Positions 1 through 8,356 of a stretch of DNA of 64,000 nt are shown here, in pieces. Each line of letters opens with the position of its first letter. The first letter of the stretch is position 1. The notes beneath the pieces were generated by a model, which saw only the letters and a list, made by a program, of their open reading frames with translations, searched no databases and was not told the origin of the DNA. Origin of the DNA: RUG11690 sp045616665. GTDB taxonomy: Bacteria; Bacteroidota; Bacteroidia; Bacteroidales; WCHB1-69. The position numbers were made by a program, and so were the translations under genes. The DNA is taken from NCBI GenBank assembly GCA_045616665.1, contig JAZLHE010000095.1:54542-118541 (forward strand). Direction: 5' to 3'.

Positions 1-72
1 TGTCATTCGGCTTGAATTTGTGATTTTCCGGAGACGAATGAGAATGTGTTGCAAATGTACTAAAATTATTCG

Positions 73-80
73 TATTTTTG
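73..80 (+). promoter_or_regulatory. -7 promoter box of the first gene
   Basis: TATTTTTG matches the Bacteroidota sigma-ABfr -7 consensus TAnnTTTG. A TTG at 49-51 lies about 21 bp upstream, where a -33 element is expected. The box sits just before the ATG at 95, which supports that start over upstream in-frame codons. Confidence 0.6.
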
Positions 81-94
81 CCAAAATTTTAAGG

Positions 95-1051
95 ATGTTT
101 AAATTTATTCAATCCAAGTTGTTTTTGCAAATTGTGATATTGCTGACTTTGGCAGCGTTGGCGGTATATCAATTGGTGACTTCCACTCGGTTTTTGTCAC
201 CGGCTGATTCACATTTTTTGTGGAATATATTGCTCCCGCTGCAAAATCATTATGTTGCGATGGGAATAGTGGTGGGGATTGGATTGCTCTTGCAGATGAC
301 ACTCGCTGATTTGTATTTCTTTAGGGGCGGTTTCGGTGAAACGCATCATTTGATGGGGTTTGTGTTTTTCCTGCTTATATCGGTTTGTGGTTCCTTTACG
401 GCAGATTTTTCGCCAATTTGGATGACGAATCTCATATTGACAGTTCTTATTTCCATTAATTTTGATTACGACAGCGGAAATGTGAAAAATAAGGACTTGT
501 TTTCGGGAATCTTAATCGGAATCGGGTCGTTTTATTATCTTCCGATGGTTTTCTTGTCGATTTTCGTCATTTTTTCATTGATAGTCAACAAATACAGTAA
601 GTATAAAGATATTATAGCTTTCTTTATTGGATTTTTGCTGGTGTATCTGTATGCTGTTTGCTATTATTTTTTGACGGACCAGTGGTCTGTCTTGTGTAAT
701 CTGGTGGTTGGAAAAGGTTTCTATGACACTTTTGCAAGTACACCGGTCTTTACCTGGCGGGAAATTGTTCTCTTGGCAGCTACCGTCGTGTCGTTGCTAT
801 ACACACTTTTTGTTGTCAAGTCGTATTACGACAACAAGCAGATTCTGCTTAGAAAAAGACTGCTTACAATTCATTTGATGTTGCTCTCGATGCTTCTGAT
901 TATGATTTTTTCGCCCTTTGACATTCATCATTCTATGGGCTTTCTGCTGGTACCAATGACTTTACATTTTACAATGCTTTCCCAATTGAAAAGTCATCGC
1001 CTTGTTAATGATTTTATGATACTTGTTTTTTTGATTGCCCTATGTCTTTAA
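95..1051 (+). CDS. Multi-pass inner-membrane protein, function unknown
   Basis: The 318-residue product has no soluble domain that I recognise. It consists mainly of hydrophobic stretches separated by short charged loops, suggesting seven or more membrane segments; the first follows directly after MFKFIQSK. It may belong to an uncharacterised Bacteroidota membrane family (DUF6427-like is a guess). The ATG at 95 is chosen because the promoter box at 73-80 lies inside any longer frame. The end overlaps rnhB by 10 bp, so the two genes are probably co-transcribed and translationally coupled. No function should be inferred from this neighbourhood. Confidence 0.75.
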   Translation: MFKFIQSKLFLQIVILLTLAALAVYQLVTSTRFLSPADSHFLWNILLPLQNHYVAMGIVVGIGLLLQMTLADLYFFRGGFGETHHLMGFVFFLLISVCGSFTADFSPIWMTNLILTVLISINFDYDSGNVKNKDLFSGILIGIGSFYYLPMVFLSIFVIFSLIVNKYSKYKDIIAFFIGFLLVYLYAVCYYFLTDQWSVLCNLVVGKGFYDTFASTPVFTWREIVLLAATVVSLLYTLFVVKSYYDNKQILLRKRLLTIHLMLLSMLLIMIFSPFDIHHSMGFLLVPMTLHFTMLSQLKSHRLVNDFMILVFLIALCL

Positions 1052-1644
1052 AAAGTCATTTTTCTGAAATCGAGATGCTTGAGTGCGGTTGCGACGAAGT
1101 GGGACGCGGTTGCATTGCCGGTCCAGTATTTGCGGCGGCGGTCATCTTGCCTTTTGATTATCAGAATGAGGAAATAAACGATTCGAAGCAATTGACTGCG
1201 GCCAAAAGACAAAATTTGAGAACCATTATCGAACGCGATGCGTTGGCTTGGGCGGTAGGGCAGGTGTCTGAAAAGGAAATTGACGAAATCAATATTCTGA
1301 AGGCTTCATTTTTGGCAATGACGCGTGCGGTTCAACAACTGTCTATCAAGCCGCAACTGCTGCTGATTGACGGGAATCGTTTCATTAATCAAACCGATAT
1401 TCCCTATCAGACCGTGGTGAAAGGCGATGCCACGTATTTGTCCATTGCGGCGGCATCCATTTTAGCCAAATGTTACCGTGATGAATTAATGGTGCGTTTA
1501 CATAACGAATATCCGCAATACGGCTGGAATGACAACAAAGGTTACCCTACGCCAAGCCATCAGGATGCGGTTTTTAAATATGGACTTTCGCCCTATCATC
1601 GAAGAAGTTTTCAGTTGAAAAGGCAGTTGCGCTTGGAATTTTAA
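1042..1644 (+). CDS. rnhB: Ribonuclease HII
   Basis: RNase HII cleaves the RNA strand of RNA-DNA hybrids and starts removal of single ribonucleotides misincorporated into DNA. The 200-residue protein has the family hallmarks. GCDEVGRGCIAGPV near residue 16 carries the first Asp-Glu metal ligands. DSKQLT follows, then LLIDGN with the third acidic ligand, and KGDATYLSIAAASILAK with the fourth region. Length is typical for a bacterial RnhB. The ATG overlaps the preceding membrane-protein gene by 10 bp. The gene is convergent with the lipoprotein gene that ends 4 bp downstream. Confidence 0.97.
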   Translation: MSLKSHFSEIEMLECGCDEVGRGCIAGPVFAAAVILPFDYQNEEINDSKQLTAAKRQNLRTIIERDALAWAVGQVSEKEIDEINILKASFLAMTRAVQQLSIKPQLLLIDGNRFINQTDIPYQTVVKGDATYLSIAAASILAKCYRDELMVRLHNEYPQYGWNDNKGYPTPSHQDAVFKYGLSPYHRRSFQLKRQLRLEF

Positions 1645-1647
1645 TCT

Positions 1648-2244
1648 CTATTTTTCCTGCTGATGTTCTATCCGTGCATAGATTTCCTCATCATCCTGGC
1701 CTAAAACGCGCAAGTAGGTGCGGATGTTTTCACAAATGCTGTCATTGGGAAATTTGTGAAGAAAATCACGATATTCGTATTCGGCATCTAAATATTTGTG
1801 TAAAATATCGTCATAGATGAAGGCGCGATTCAAATAGCAGTATTTCAACCCTTCGTAATCCGGATAGGTGTTTTGAATTCTATTAAAAATATTGATGCCC
1901 GTTTGCGCATAATGATCTTTGGCGTCATCGTCAGGAATTTCCAATGTGCTTGCTTTTTTAGCCAAAATCATACTGCCAATACCCGCTTTGTAAAGCATTT
2001 CCGGCACAATTTCATTTTCCGGATAAACTTTGGAAAAAACTATGGCTTTTTCAATGAAATTGGAGAAAAGTTCATCGCTGATAATGTTTTGGCGATATAA
2101 GGAGTCGGCTTTGTTGTAGGTTTGTAGCAATTCGCTTTGGGCCTCCCCCTCATTTTTGATGATTTCGGAAGTCCCGGGTTGTTGAGATTTGTTACAAGCC
2201 ATCAACAACAAAGCCAGGCAAAGAAAGCAAAGCAGTTTGCGCAT
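1648..2244 (-). CDS. Lipoprotein with TPR-like helical repeats
   Basis: The N-terminus is a clear lipoprotein signal: a basic start, a hydrophobic run and the lipobox LLMAC, so the mature protein (about 180 residues) should be lipid-anchored. The rest is helical, with motifs such as AGIGSMILAKKA and INIFNRIQNTYPDYEGLKYCYLNRAF that resemble tetratricopeptide repeats. The pattern hints at a protein-protein scaffold in the envelope, but the partner is unknown. It follows def by 2 bp on the same strand, so def-lipoprotein is likely one operon behind yqgF. Confidence 0.8.
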   Translation of the reverse strand: MRKLLCFLCLALLLMACNKSQQPGTSEIIKNEGEAQSELLQTYNKADSLYRQNIISDELFSNFIEKAIVFSKVYPENEIVPEMLYKAGIGSMILAKKASTLEIPDDDAKDHYAQTGINIFNRIQNTYPDYEGLKYCYLNRAFIYDDILHKYLDAEYEYRDFLHKFPNDSICENIRTYLRVLGQDDEEIYARIEHQQEK

Positions 2245-2246
2245 AT

Positions 2247-2795
2247 TTATTTGTTTTTGGTTTTATAATTCGGTTTCAATTTGCCGGAAGCGATGTCGCT
2301 GAATTTGCGTTTGAGCACCATTTTCTTGAGTTGGGAGAGGTGGTCGGTAAAGACAACTCCTTGAAGATGATCATATTCGTGTTGAATGATACGGGCGACA
2401 TATCCTTTGAAATGTTCTTTGCGTCTTTGCCCTTTTTCGTCTGTGTATTCGATGTCGATTTCCGATTTGCGGGTCACGTCTTCGTGAATGTCTGGCAAAC
2501 TCAAGCAACCTTCGTTGAAGGTAAAATCATCGCCCGATTCATTGGTAATCAATGGGTTGATAAAAGCACCCTTGTAAATTTCCGCTTCCGGATCCGATTC
2601 CTTGAAAGGCTCGGAGTCAATGACGAAAATGGAAATGGACTGTCCGATTTGCGGACCTGCCAAACCAACGCCTTGAGAGTGATACATTGTTTCAAACATA
2701 TCGGCGATTAGTTGTGAATGATCCTGTTTTTCGTCCATTAAAGCGGCTTTTTTTCTCAAAACGGGATGTCCGTAAACATAAATTGGCAGTATCAT
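2247..2795 (-). CDS. def: Peptide deformylase
   Basis: Peptide deformylase removes the formyl group from the initiator methionine of nascent proteins. All three family motifs are visible in the 182-residue product: GVGLAGPQIG (motif 1), EGCLSLP with the metal-binding Cys (motif 2), and QHEYDHLQG, the HExxH metal site (motif 3). Length is normal for a class I enzyme. The gene sits 12 bp downstream of yqgF and 2 bp upstream of the lipoprotein gene, all on the minus strand, consistent with one transcript starting at the box at 3277-3284. Confidence 0.97.
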   Translation of the reverse strand: MILPIYVYGHPVLRKKAALMDEKQDHSQLIADMFETMYHSQGVGLAGPQIGQSISIFVIDSEPFKESDPEAEIYKGAFINPLITNESGDDFTFNEGCLSLPDIHEDVTRKSEIDIEYTDEKGQRRKEHFKGYVARIIQHEYDHLQGVVFTDHLSQLKKMVLKRKFSDIASGKLKPNYKTKNK

Positions 2796-2807
2796 AGTTT
2801 GTAAGTG

Positions 2808-3260
2808 CTAAATCGTTGTTTTATTTATATTTTCTCTTTCGTTTTCAATGTCTTTTTGCATCAGATAGGATTGCAGGATGATGGTCGCGCTGATTTTGTC
2901 AACCAATTCCTTGTTTTGTCTTGCCTTTTTCTTCAATCCGGCGTCAATCATCGTCTGAAAAGCCATCTTGGATGTAAAACGTTCGTCCATTCGTACCACG
3001 GGAATCTCTGGAATTTCTTTTCTGACCCGATTGACAAATGGCTCGATAAAGCGAGCCGAATCGGAATTGCTGTTGTCCATCTTGTGCGGTTCCCCAATCA
3101 CAATCCGTTCTACATTCTCCTTGCTGATATACTCTTTTAAAAAATCAAAAGCCTTTGATACGTGGATGGTGTCAAGCCCGTTGGCACATATCTGCAACTC
3201 GTCCGTGACGGCAAAACCTACCTTTTTTTGCCCATAATCAATGGCTAATATTCTTCCCAA
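2808..3260 (-). CDS. yqgF: YqgF/RuvX family putative Holliday junction resolvase / pre-16S rRNA nuclease
   Basis: The protein has the RNase H-like fold signature of YqgF: ILAIDYGQKKVGFAVTDELQ at the N-terminus, IVIGEPHKMD in the centre and VVRMDERFTSKMA with the conserved Asp-Glu-Arg. Members process the 5' end of 16S rRNA precursor and were earlier named Holliday junction resolvases. I place the start at a TTG (base 3260), because the promoter box TATTTTTG (3277-3284) lies within the longer open frame and the alignable region begins right after this codon. This gives 150 residues, the usual family size. It leads the yqgF-def-lipoprotein operon. Confidence 0.9.
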   Translation of the reverse strand: MGRILAIDYGQKKVGFAVTDELQICANGLDTIHVSKAFDFLKEYISKENVERIVIGEPHKMDNSNSDSARFIEPFVNRVRKEIPEIPVVRMDERFTSKMAFQTMIDAGLKKKARQNKELVDKISATIILQSYLMQKDIENERENINKTTI

Positions 3261-3276
3261 GACTATAATATTTTTG

Positions 3277-3284
3277 CAAAAATA
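3277..3284 (-). promoter_or_regulatory. -7 promoter box of the yqgF-def operon
   Basis: On the minus strand the bases read TATTTTTG, the Bacteroidota -7 consensus. It lies 17 bp upstream of the TTG chosen for yqgF, so the long upstream open frame cannot all be translated from this transcript. Confidence 0.6.
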
Positions 3285-3433
3285 AAACTTTATGATAGAA
3301 ATCTGCAGTGGAAAAGATAGATAATTATTAAAAAAGGTTAATATCAACAATGTCAAAATGGATATTGAATATTGAACAAATGGCGGTTAGTTCTTTTTCG
3401 GTTATTTTTGTGACAAGCAAAATAAAAAAAATA

Positions 3434-3441
3434 TATATTTG
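3434..3441 (+). promoter_or_regulatory. -7 promoter box of the S46 peptidase gene
   Basis: TATATTTG matches the TAnnTTTG consensus and ends 18 bp before the ATG at 3460. It supports that ATG rather than the in-frame TTG that overlaps the box itself. Confidence 0.6.
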
Positions 3442-3459
3442 CATATTAAAACATTTAAG

Positions 3460-5613
3460 ATGAAAAAACTGTCTTTACTCTTGTTATGTTGTTTGTTTGC
3501 AACATTTACCCGTGCTGACGAGGGAATGTGGCTTCCTGTTTTTTTGAATTATAATGAAGCGGAAATGCAGCAGTTGGGCTTTAAGTTGACGGCGGAAGAC
3601 GTATATAGCGTCAATCATCACAGTATGAAAGACGCCATTGTCCTTTTTGGCGGTGGCTGTACGGCCGAGCTCGTTTCGTCTCAGGGATTGCTGCTTACCA
3701 ACCACCATTGCGGATATTCGTATGTGCAACGTTATAGTACCCTGGAACACAATTATTTGCACAATGGATTCTGGGCAAAGTCTCACGAAGACGAAATTCC
3801 TTGCGAGGGCTTAAACGTGACTTTCCTGGTGGAAATGCGTGATGTGTCGGAAGCGGTGCTCAATGGCGTGACCGACAAAATGTCGATGGAAGAAAGAGCC
3901 AAATTGGTAAGCGAAAATATTAAGAAAGTCGAAAAAGAAATCGTTAAGGGAACGCACTATACCGCACAAATCAAGTCTTCCTATTACGGAAATCAGTATT
4001 TTGCGTTTATCAACGAAACCTATAACGACATTCGTCTGGTGGGAACACCACCGGAAAGTATCGGTAAGTTCGGCGGCGATACCGACAATTGGATGTGGCC
4101 TCGTCATACGGGAGACTTCTCAATGTACCGCATTTATGCCGATAAAAACAACCAGCCTGCCGCCTATTCCAAGGATAATGTACCTTTTACTCCCAAAAAA
4201 TATTTCACTATTTCCACCAAGGGCGTGGAGGAAAACGATTTTACCCTGGTATTCGGTTATCCGGGTTCCACCCAGCAGTTTATTACTTCCGATGCGGTGG
4301 AAATGACGGTGGATGACATTAATCCTGTCGCTATTCATCAACGGGGTGTCCGTTTGGATATTATGAAGAAATATATGAATCAGTCCACCGAAATCCGTCT
4401 GATGTATTCCGCTAAGGCCAATTCGATTTCCAATGGCTGGAAAAAATGGATCGGCGAGAGCAAGGGACTGAAAGAATGTCACGTGGTGGCTAAAAAGAAA
4501 GCGCAGGAGGCCGAGTTCGTTCAATGGCTGAACAGCTCCCCTGAAATGAACAGAATTTATGGCAATGTCCTTCCTGATTTGCAAAAAAATTATGCTTTGT
4601 ATCGTCCTCTGAGCAAGAACCTGACTTGCTTCACCGAAACATTCTGGGCCGTGGAAATGCTGCAGTTTGTCTATGGCAATATGTCTCCAATGCTGCAATT
4701 GGCGAATAAAAAAGAGGCAACGAAAGAGGAATTCGACGCGGCAAAAAATAAGTTTATGTCTAAAATCGATGGATTTTATGATAAATATTATAAACCAATC
4801 GACAAAGAGTGCTTCGTGGAATTGCTTCACTATTATTTCTCAACGGTGGATCCTTTGATGATGCCTGAAGAATTGAGATCTTACGCTCATATCTCCAAAG
4901 ATAAACTGAAACTGATGGCAGATCAGATTTTTGACCATTCGGTGTATGCCAATGCGGAAAGTTTGAAGGCATTTTTACATAAAGCAACGTTGAAGTCTGT
5001 CAAGAAGTTTGAAAAGGATTTGCTGATGCAGTTGATGATACCTGCCTATGCGCAATATGTTCAGGATTATTATGATCGCCAGCCTTTGAACAATGTGATT
5101 AATAATGATTATCGCTTGTACGTTAAAGCATTGATGTTGAAGGAAAAAGATAAAAATTTCTATCCCGATGCCAATTTGACGATGCGTGTGACCTACGGTC
5201 AGGTTAAGGGATTTGAACCGGCAGACGGTAAGGAATATATCTATTATTCGACCTTGGATGGCGTTATGGAAAAGGAAAACCCAGATATTTTTGATTATAA
5301 GGTTGATGCAAAATTAAAAGAACTCTATAAAGCCAAGGATTATGGCCGTTATGCCAATGCCAAGGGTGAAATGCCGGTGGCTTTTATCGCCAGCAACCAT
5401 ACTACCGGCGGCAATTCCGGAAGTCCTGTGATTAATGCCAATGGAGAATTGATTGGGGTTAACTTCGATCGCGTTTGGGAAGGCACGATGAGCGATATCA
5501 ATTACGATGTCAATCGCTGTAGAAATATCTCTTTGGATATCAGGTATTTTCTGTTTATCGTTGATAAATTTGCTGGTGCACAAAATATTTTGAACGAACT
5601 GACTCTTAACTAA
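3460..5613 (+). CDS. S46 family dipeptidyl peptidase, predicted DPP11-like (Asp/Glu-specific)
   Basis: Peptidase S46 enzymes remove dipeptides from peptide N-termini in the periplasm of asaccharolytic and gut Bacteroidota. The 717-residue protein starts with a Sec signal peptide (KKLSLLLLCCLFATFTRA). It carries the trypsin-like triad: His in TNHHCGYSYVQ (residues 82-83), Asp219 in HTGDFSMYRIY and Ser653 in GGNSGSP. Arg671 in GVNFDRVWEGTMSD matches the Arg that gives DPP11 its preference for acidic P1 residues, where DPP7 has Gly. The substrate call is therefore an inference from one known specificity residue. The gene has its own promoter box, and the acyltransferase gene follows 6 bp after the stop. 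Confidence 0.92.
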   Translation: MKKLSLLLLCCLFATFTRADEGMWLPVFLNYNEAEMQQLGFKLTAEDVYSVNHHSMKDAIVLFGGGCTAELVSSQGLLLTNHHCGYSYVQRYSTLEHNYLHNGFWAKSHEDEIPCEGLNVTFLVEMRDVSEAVLNGVTDKMSMEERAKLVSENIKKVEKEIVKGTHYTAQIKSSYYGNQYFAFINETYNDIRLVGTPPESIGKFGGDTDNWMWPRHTGDFSMYRIYADKNNQPAAYSKDNVPFTPKKYFTISTKGVEENDFTLVFGYPGSTQQFITSDAVEMTVDDINPVAIHQRGVRLDIMKKYMNQSTEIRLMYSAKANSISNGWKKWIGESKGLKECHVVAKKKAQEAEFVQWLNSSPEMNRIYGNVLPDLQKNYALYRPLSKNLTCFTETFWAVEMLQFVYGNMSPMLQLANKKEATKEEFDAAKNKFMSKIDGFYDKYYKPIDKECFVELLHYYFSTVDPLMMPEELRSYAHISKDKLKLMADQIFDHSVYANAESLKAFLHKATLKSVKKFEKDLLMQLMIPAYAQYVQDYYDRQPLNNVINNDYRLYVKALMLKEKDKNFYPDANLTMRVTYGQVKGFEPADGKEYIYYSTLDGVMEKENPDIFDYKVDAKLKELYKAKDYGRYANAKGEMPVAFIASNHTTGGNSGSPVINANGELIGVNFDRVWEGTMSDINYDVNRCRNISLDIRYFLFIVDKFAGAQNILNELTLN

Positions 5614-5619
5614 TAAGTT

Positions 5620-6969
5620 ATGATAGATTTGACTCATATAGGCGATTTCTCACCTTCATATTATTTTTTCAATTTATACTTGAAACAGTTCCACAATCGT
5701 TTTTACTATAAAAATGTTTATGTGGTTGGGCGGGAGAATCTGGTGGAAAAAGGCAAGCCGGTGGTAATGATTGCCAATCATCAGAATGGGGCCAACGACG
5801 CCTTGAATATCCTCTATATGTTTGACGATCACCGTCAACCGGTGTTCATTGCCCGCGGGGATATCTTTAAAAAGGATTCCGTGGCCAAGATTTTACGCTA
5901 TTTGAAAATCCTGCCTACATTTCGCAGCCGTGATGGAGGAGTAAGCGATGTGAAGTTCAATATGACTTCTTTTCATATCGCTGCTGACATTCTGGCCAAT
6001 GGTGGAACCGTTGTCATCTATCCGGAAGCCCAACATCAGCAAGGACATTATCTCGGAACTTTCAAAAAGGGTTTTCCACGCATTGCTTTTACTGCCGAGG
6101 AAGAATCCGATTATAAACTGAATTTGCAAATCCAGCCTATCAATATTCATTATTCTGATTATTTTAATGCGAGGGCTGATGTGGTCTTGACCATAGGCGA
6201 ACCCTTTACTTTCTCGGAATTTTTCGACACCTATAAAACCGATCCCAACATTGCTTATCAACAGCTAAATGCCAAGGCGCGAGCCCGCTTGAAAGCCATT
6301 ACGCCGGATAATGAACTGCACGAAGAGTTTGATGAGGAAATCGAACTCCTGCGTACGATGTGGACTACCGCTCGACTGGAAAAGAAGGAAATCTGTCCCA
6401 ATTATTTCCCCTATCGCCAACCTGAAGAGGTACAAACCGTTCAGACTATCGTGGATATGAAGGAGAAGAATCCCGATAAGTTTGCCCATTTGATGCAGGT
6501 GACGCGTGCGTACCTCGATGAGTTGAATAAGTTGAATTTTCGGGATTGGATTGTGGGGGAAAATGTGACGGCGTGGACCGTGATTTCCAATACTTTGTTA
6601 GGTCTGATTGCCGTGCCTTTCGCATTGTTCGGCTTTATCTCCAACATCCTGCCATTTGAGTTTCCCGCTTATCTCCGAAGAAAAATCAAAGACCGACATC
6701 TGCACGCCTCTTTTAATGTCGTGGGCTCCATCGTCTCGTTCACCGTTTATTATCCTTTGGTGTTTGTCATTATTTGGATTGTTTCAAAAAGCTTTGTCAG
6801 GGCATTGTCCTTCGTTTTGTTGATGTTCCTGACATTCTTTGTCTTTTATGCCTGTAAGCGTGGCTGGCCGAAATTGGTGGCTTATTGGCGTTATTTCAAG
6901 TTAAGTCGTGCCGGTTCAACGAAGAATTTGGAAAACTTGAAGAACGAAATCTTGAATATGGTGGAATAA
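5620..6969 (+). CDS. PlsC-like lysophospholipid acyltransferase with C-terminal membrane segments
   Basis: The N-terminal half is a PlsC-type acyltransferase domain. NHQNGAND (about residues 51-58) is the catalytic His/Asp motif in the spacing seen in many Bacteroidota homologues, and IYPEAQHQQ stands for the substrate-binding (F/Y)PEG block. The domain transfers an acyl chain to glycerol phosphate, lysophosphatidate or a related lipid; the exact acceptor cannot be read. Residues from about 300 on hold two hydrophobic pairs that should anchor it in the inner membrane. It starts 6 bp after the S46 gene. The threonine aldolase start was probably directly downstream before the element at 6997-11544 inserted. 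Confidence 0.88.
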   Translation: MIDLTHIGDFSPSYYFFNLYLKQFHNRFYYKNVYVVGRENLVEKGKPVVMIANHQNGANDALNILYMFDDHRQPVFIARGDIFKKDSVAKILRYLKILPTFRSRDGGVSDVKFNMTSFHIAADILANGGTVVIYPEAQHQQGHYLGTFKKGFPRIAFTAEEESDYKLNLQIQPINIHYSDYFNARADVVLTIGEPFTFSEFFDTYKTDPNIAYQQLNAKARARLKAITPDNELHEEFDEEIELLRTMWTTARLEKKEICPNYFPYRQPEEVQTVQTIVDMKEKNPDKFAHLMQVTRAYLDELNKLNFRDWIVGENVTAWTVISNTLLGLIAVPFALFGFISNILPFEFPAYLRRKIKDRHLHASFNVVGSIVSFTVYYPLVFVIIWIVSKSFVRALSFVLLMFLTFFVFYACKRGWPKLVAYWRYFKLSRAGSTKNLENLKNEILNMVE

Positions 6970-6996
6970 TCTGATTGTCAATTAATTAAAAATTGC

Positions 6997-7019
6997 CTTT
7001 ATGCGAAGTTTTGGAAGTG
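6997..7019 (+). repeat. attL, left copy of the 23-bp attachment repeat
   Basis: This sequence is identical to 11522-11544 and includes the ltaE start codon plus five further codons. Upstream is the 3' end of the acyltransferase gene, that is, the original host context of ltaE. Downstream bases diverge at once (GAAACG here against ACAATA at the right end), which fixes the crossover within these 23 bp. Confidence 0.88.
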
Positions 7020-7033
7020 GAAACGATTTGTAG
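7001..7033 (+). pseudogene. Decapitated 5' end of the threonine aldolase gene
   Basis: The ATG and first codons (MRSFGSG) match the true ltaE start at 11526, but the frame ends after ten residues at a TAG in element DNA. It is the leftover half of the target gene created by integration at 6997-7019. Confidence 0.8.
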
Positions 7034-7076
7034 AAAATAAAAGAAAATAAAAGAAAGCAAAAGTGTTGATTTATAG

Positions 7077-7107
7077 GCGTTTCAAAATGAATGAAACGCT
7101 TTTTTTT
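7077..7107 (+). terminator. Rho-independent terminator at the left end of the element
   Basis: GCGTTTCA (7077-7084) pairs with TGAAACGC (7092-7099) around a 7-nt loop, followed by eight T. It should stop transcription coming from the S46-acyltransferase operon before it reaches the integrase. Confidence 0.8.
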
Positions 7108-7124
7108 CTTTTGGTATGCTTTTA

Positions 7125-7194
7125 TTTTGTTACTTTTTGTTACTCGTTTGTTACTCGTATCGTTTTTTTTGTATTTTTGCAACTGGTAACAAAA
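7125..7194 (+). repeat. Left-end TTTTGTTAC repeats, probable recombinase arm sites
   Basis: TTTTGTTAC occurs at 7125-7133 and 7135-7143. A near copy, TTTGTTAC, lies at 7147-7154, and an inverted copy, GTAACAAAA, at 7186-7194. The same word recurs near the right end (11452-11460, 11463-11471). Repeats of one short word near both ends of an element, in addition to the core repeat, are the usual pattern of tyrosine-recombinase arm-binding sites. The integrase promoter box lies among them. Confidence 0.55.
7172..7179 (+). promoter_or_regulatory. -7 promoter box of the integrase
   Basis: TATTTTTG lies 25 bp before the integrase ATG and between the direct and inverted TTTTGTTAC copies, so recombinase bound there could repress its own promoter. 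Confidence 0.55.
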
Positions 7195-7204
7195 TGCAGT
7201 AACG

Positions 7205-8344
7205 ATGAAACGAACAAAAAAGCAGGCGAAAGCCAAAGAACCTGTAAGGTTGAGGTTTAAACAGCTCTCTAATGGGAATCAAAGTATTTATTTAGACTTG
7301 TACCGAGACGGAATGAGGCAATATGAATTTTTGAAACTTTATATTGTTCCCGAAAGCACGCCATTTGACAAAATGCAAAACGCTCAAACAATGGCAGCCG
7401 CAAATGCTATAAAAGCTAAAAGAATCATTGAATTGGCTAACGGTGCGGCAGGTATTAAGAATACCAACAAAAGTAAACTTTTACTTGTTGATTGGTTTGA
7501 TATTCACTATAAGGATATTGAAAACCTCAACGAGAGTACAAAACGACTTACAAGGATGATGTTTGGATTGGTTAAGGAGTATGGGTGTGAAAAGTTGAGG
7601 TTGTGCGATGTGGATAAGGCATATTGTAAGGGATTTATTGATTTTCTAAAAAACACATACAAGAAAAAGAACGGTCAGCCCCTTTCAGTTCAAAGTATGG
7701 AGGGTTATTTTATCCGTTTTAATTATGCACTAAATGAAGCCGTGAGAAATGGACTGATAGAGAAAAACCCATTTAGAAATTTATCGGCAGCCGAAAAAAT
7801 AAAATCAGTGAAAAGCACACGAACATATCTAACTGTGGAGGAAGTGCAGCGGCTTATTGATACGGAATGCGGCAGGGAAAACATAAAGCGTGCTTTTTTG
7901 TTTAGTTGCTTTAGTGGGTTAAGGTATAGTGATGTTCGGTTGCTAAAGTGGGGAGATTTGAAAAAAGAGGGAGGAAATATGAAATTGGCTTTGGTACAGA
8001 AAAAAACAAAGGAACTGTTGTATTTGAATCTGTCGGAAGAGGCGGTTGCCTGGTTGCCAGCCAAAAAGGCAGATAATGAAAGCATTTTTGATTTGCAGGT
8101 AATCTCGTGGGTTGATAAAACGGTGGCGAGGTGGAGTATGGAGGCAGGAATAAAAAAACACGTTACGTTCCACACTGCACGCCATACGTTTGCAACAATG
8201 CTTTTGACGTTGGGAGCGGATTTATACACGGTTAGCAAGCTGTTAGGGCATACCAATATACAAACTACTCAAATTTACGCCAAGATAATAGACCAAAAGA
8301 AACAAGACGCTGTGAATTTGGTTAACGGAGTTTTCAATCATTAA
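7205..8344 (+). CDS. Tyrosine recombinase (phage-type integrase)
   Basis: The protein catalyses site-specific integration and excision through a covalent 3'-phosphotyrosine intermediate. At 379 residues it has the usual Bacteroidota layout: an N-terminal arm-binding region, a SAM-like core-binding domain (about 95-200) and a C-terminal catalytic domain. The catalytic residues are visible: Arg in FSCFSGLRYSDVRLLKW, Lys in the beta-hairpin VQKKTK, HTARHTFATMLLTLG (His and Arg), LLGHTNIQTTQIYAKI (second His and the Tyr nucleophile). It is the first gene inside attL and presumably acts on the 23-bp repeat. Confidence 0.96.
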   Translation: MKRTKKQAKAKEPVRLRFKQLSNGNQSIYLDLYRDGMRQYEFLKLYIVPESTPFDKMQNAQTMAAANAIKAKRIIELANGAAGIKNTNKSKLLLVDWFDIHYKDIENLNESTKRLTRMMFGLVKEYGCEKLRLCDVDKAYCKGFIDFLKNTYKKKNGQPLSVQSMEGYFIRFNYALNEAVRNGLIEKNPFRNLSAAEKIKSVKSTRTYLTVEEVQRLIDTECGRENIKRAFLFSCFSGLRYSDVRLLKWGDLKKEGGNMKLALVQKKTKELLYLNLSEEAVAWLPAKKADNESIFDLQVISWVDKTVARWSMEAGIKKHVTFHTARHTFATMLLTLGADLYTVSKLLGHTNIQTTQIYAKIIDQKKQDAVNLVNGVFNH

Positions 8345-8356
8345 AAACGTATTGTT

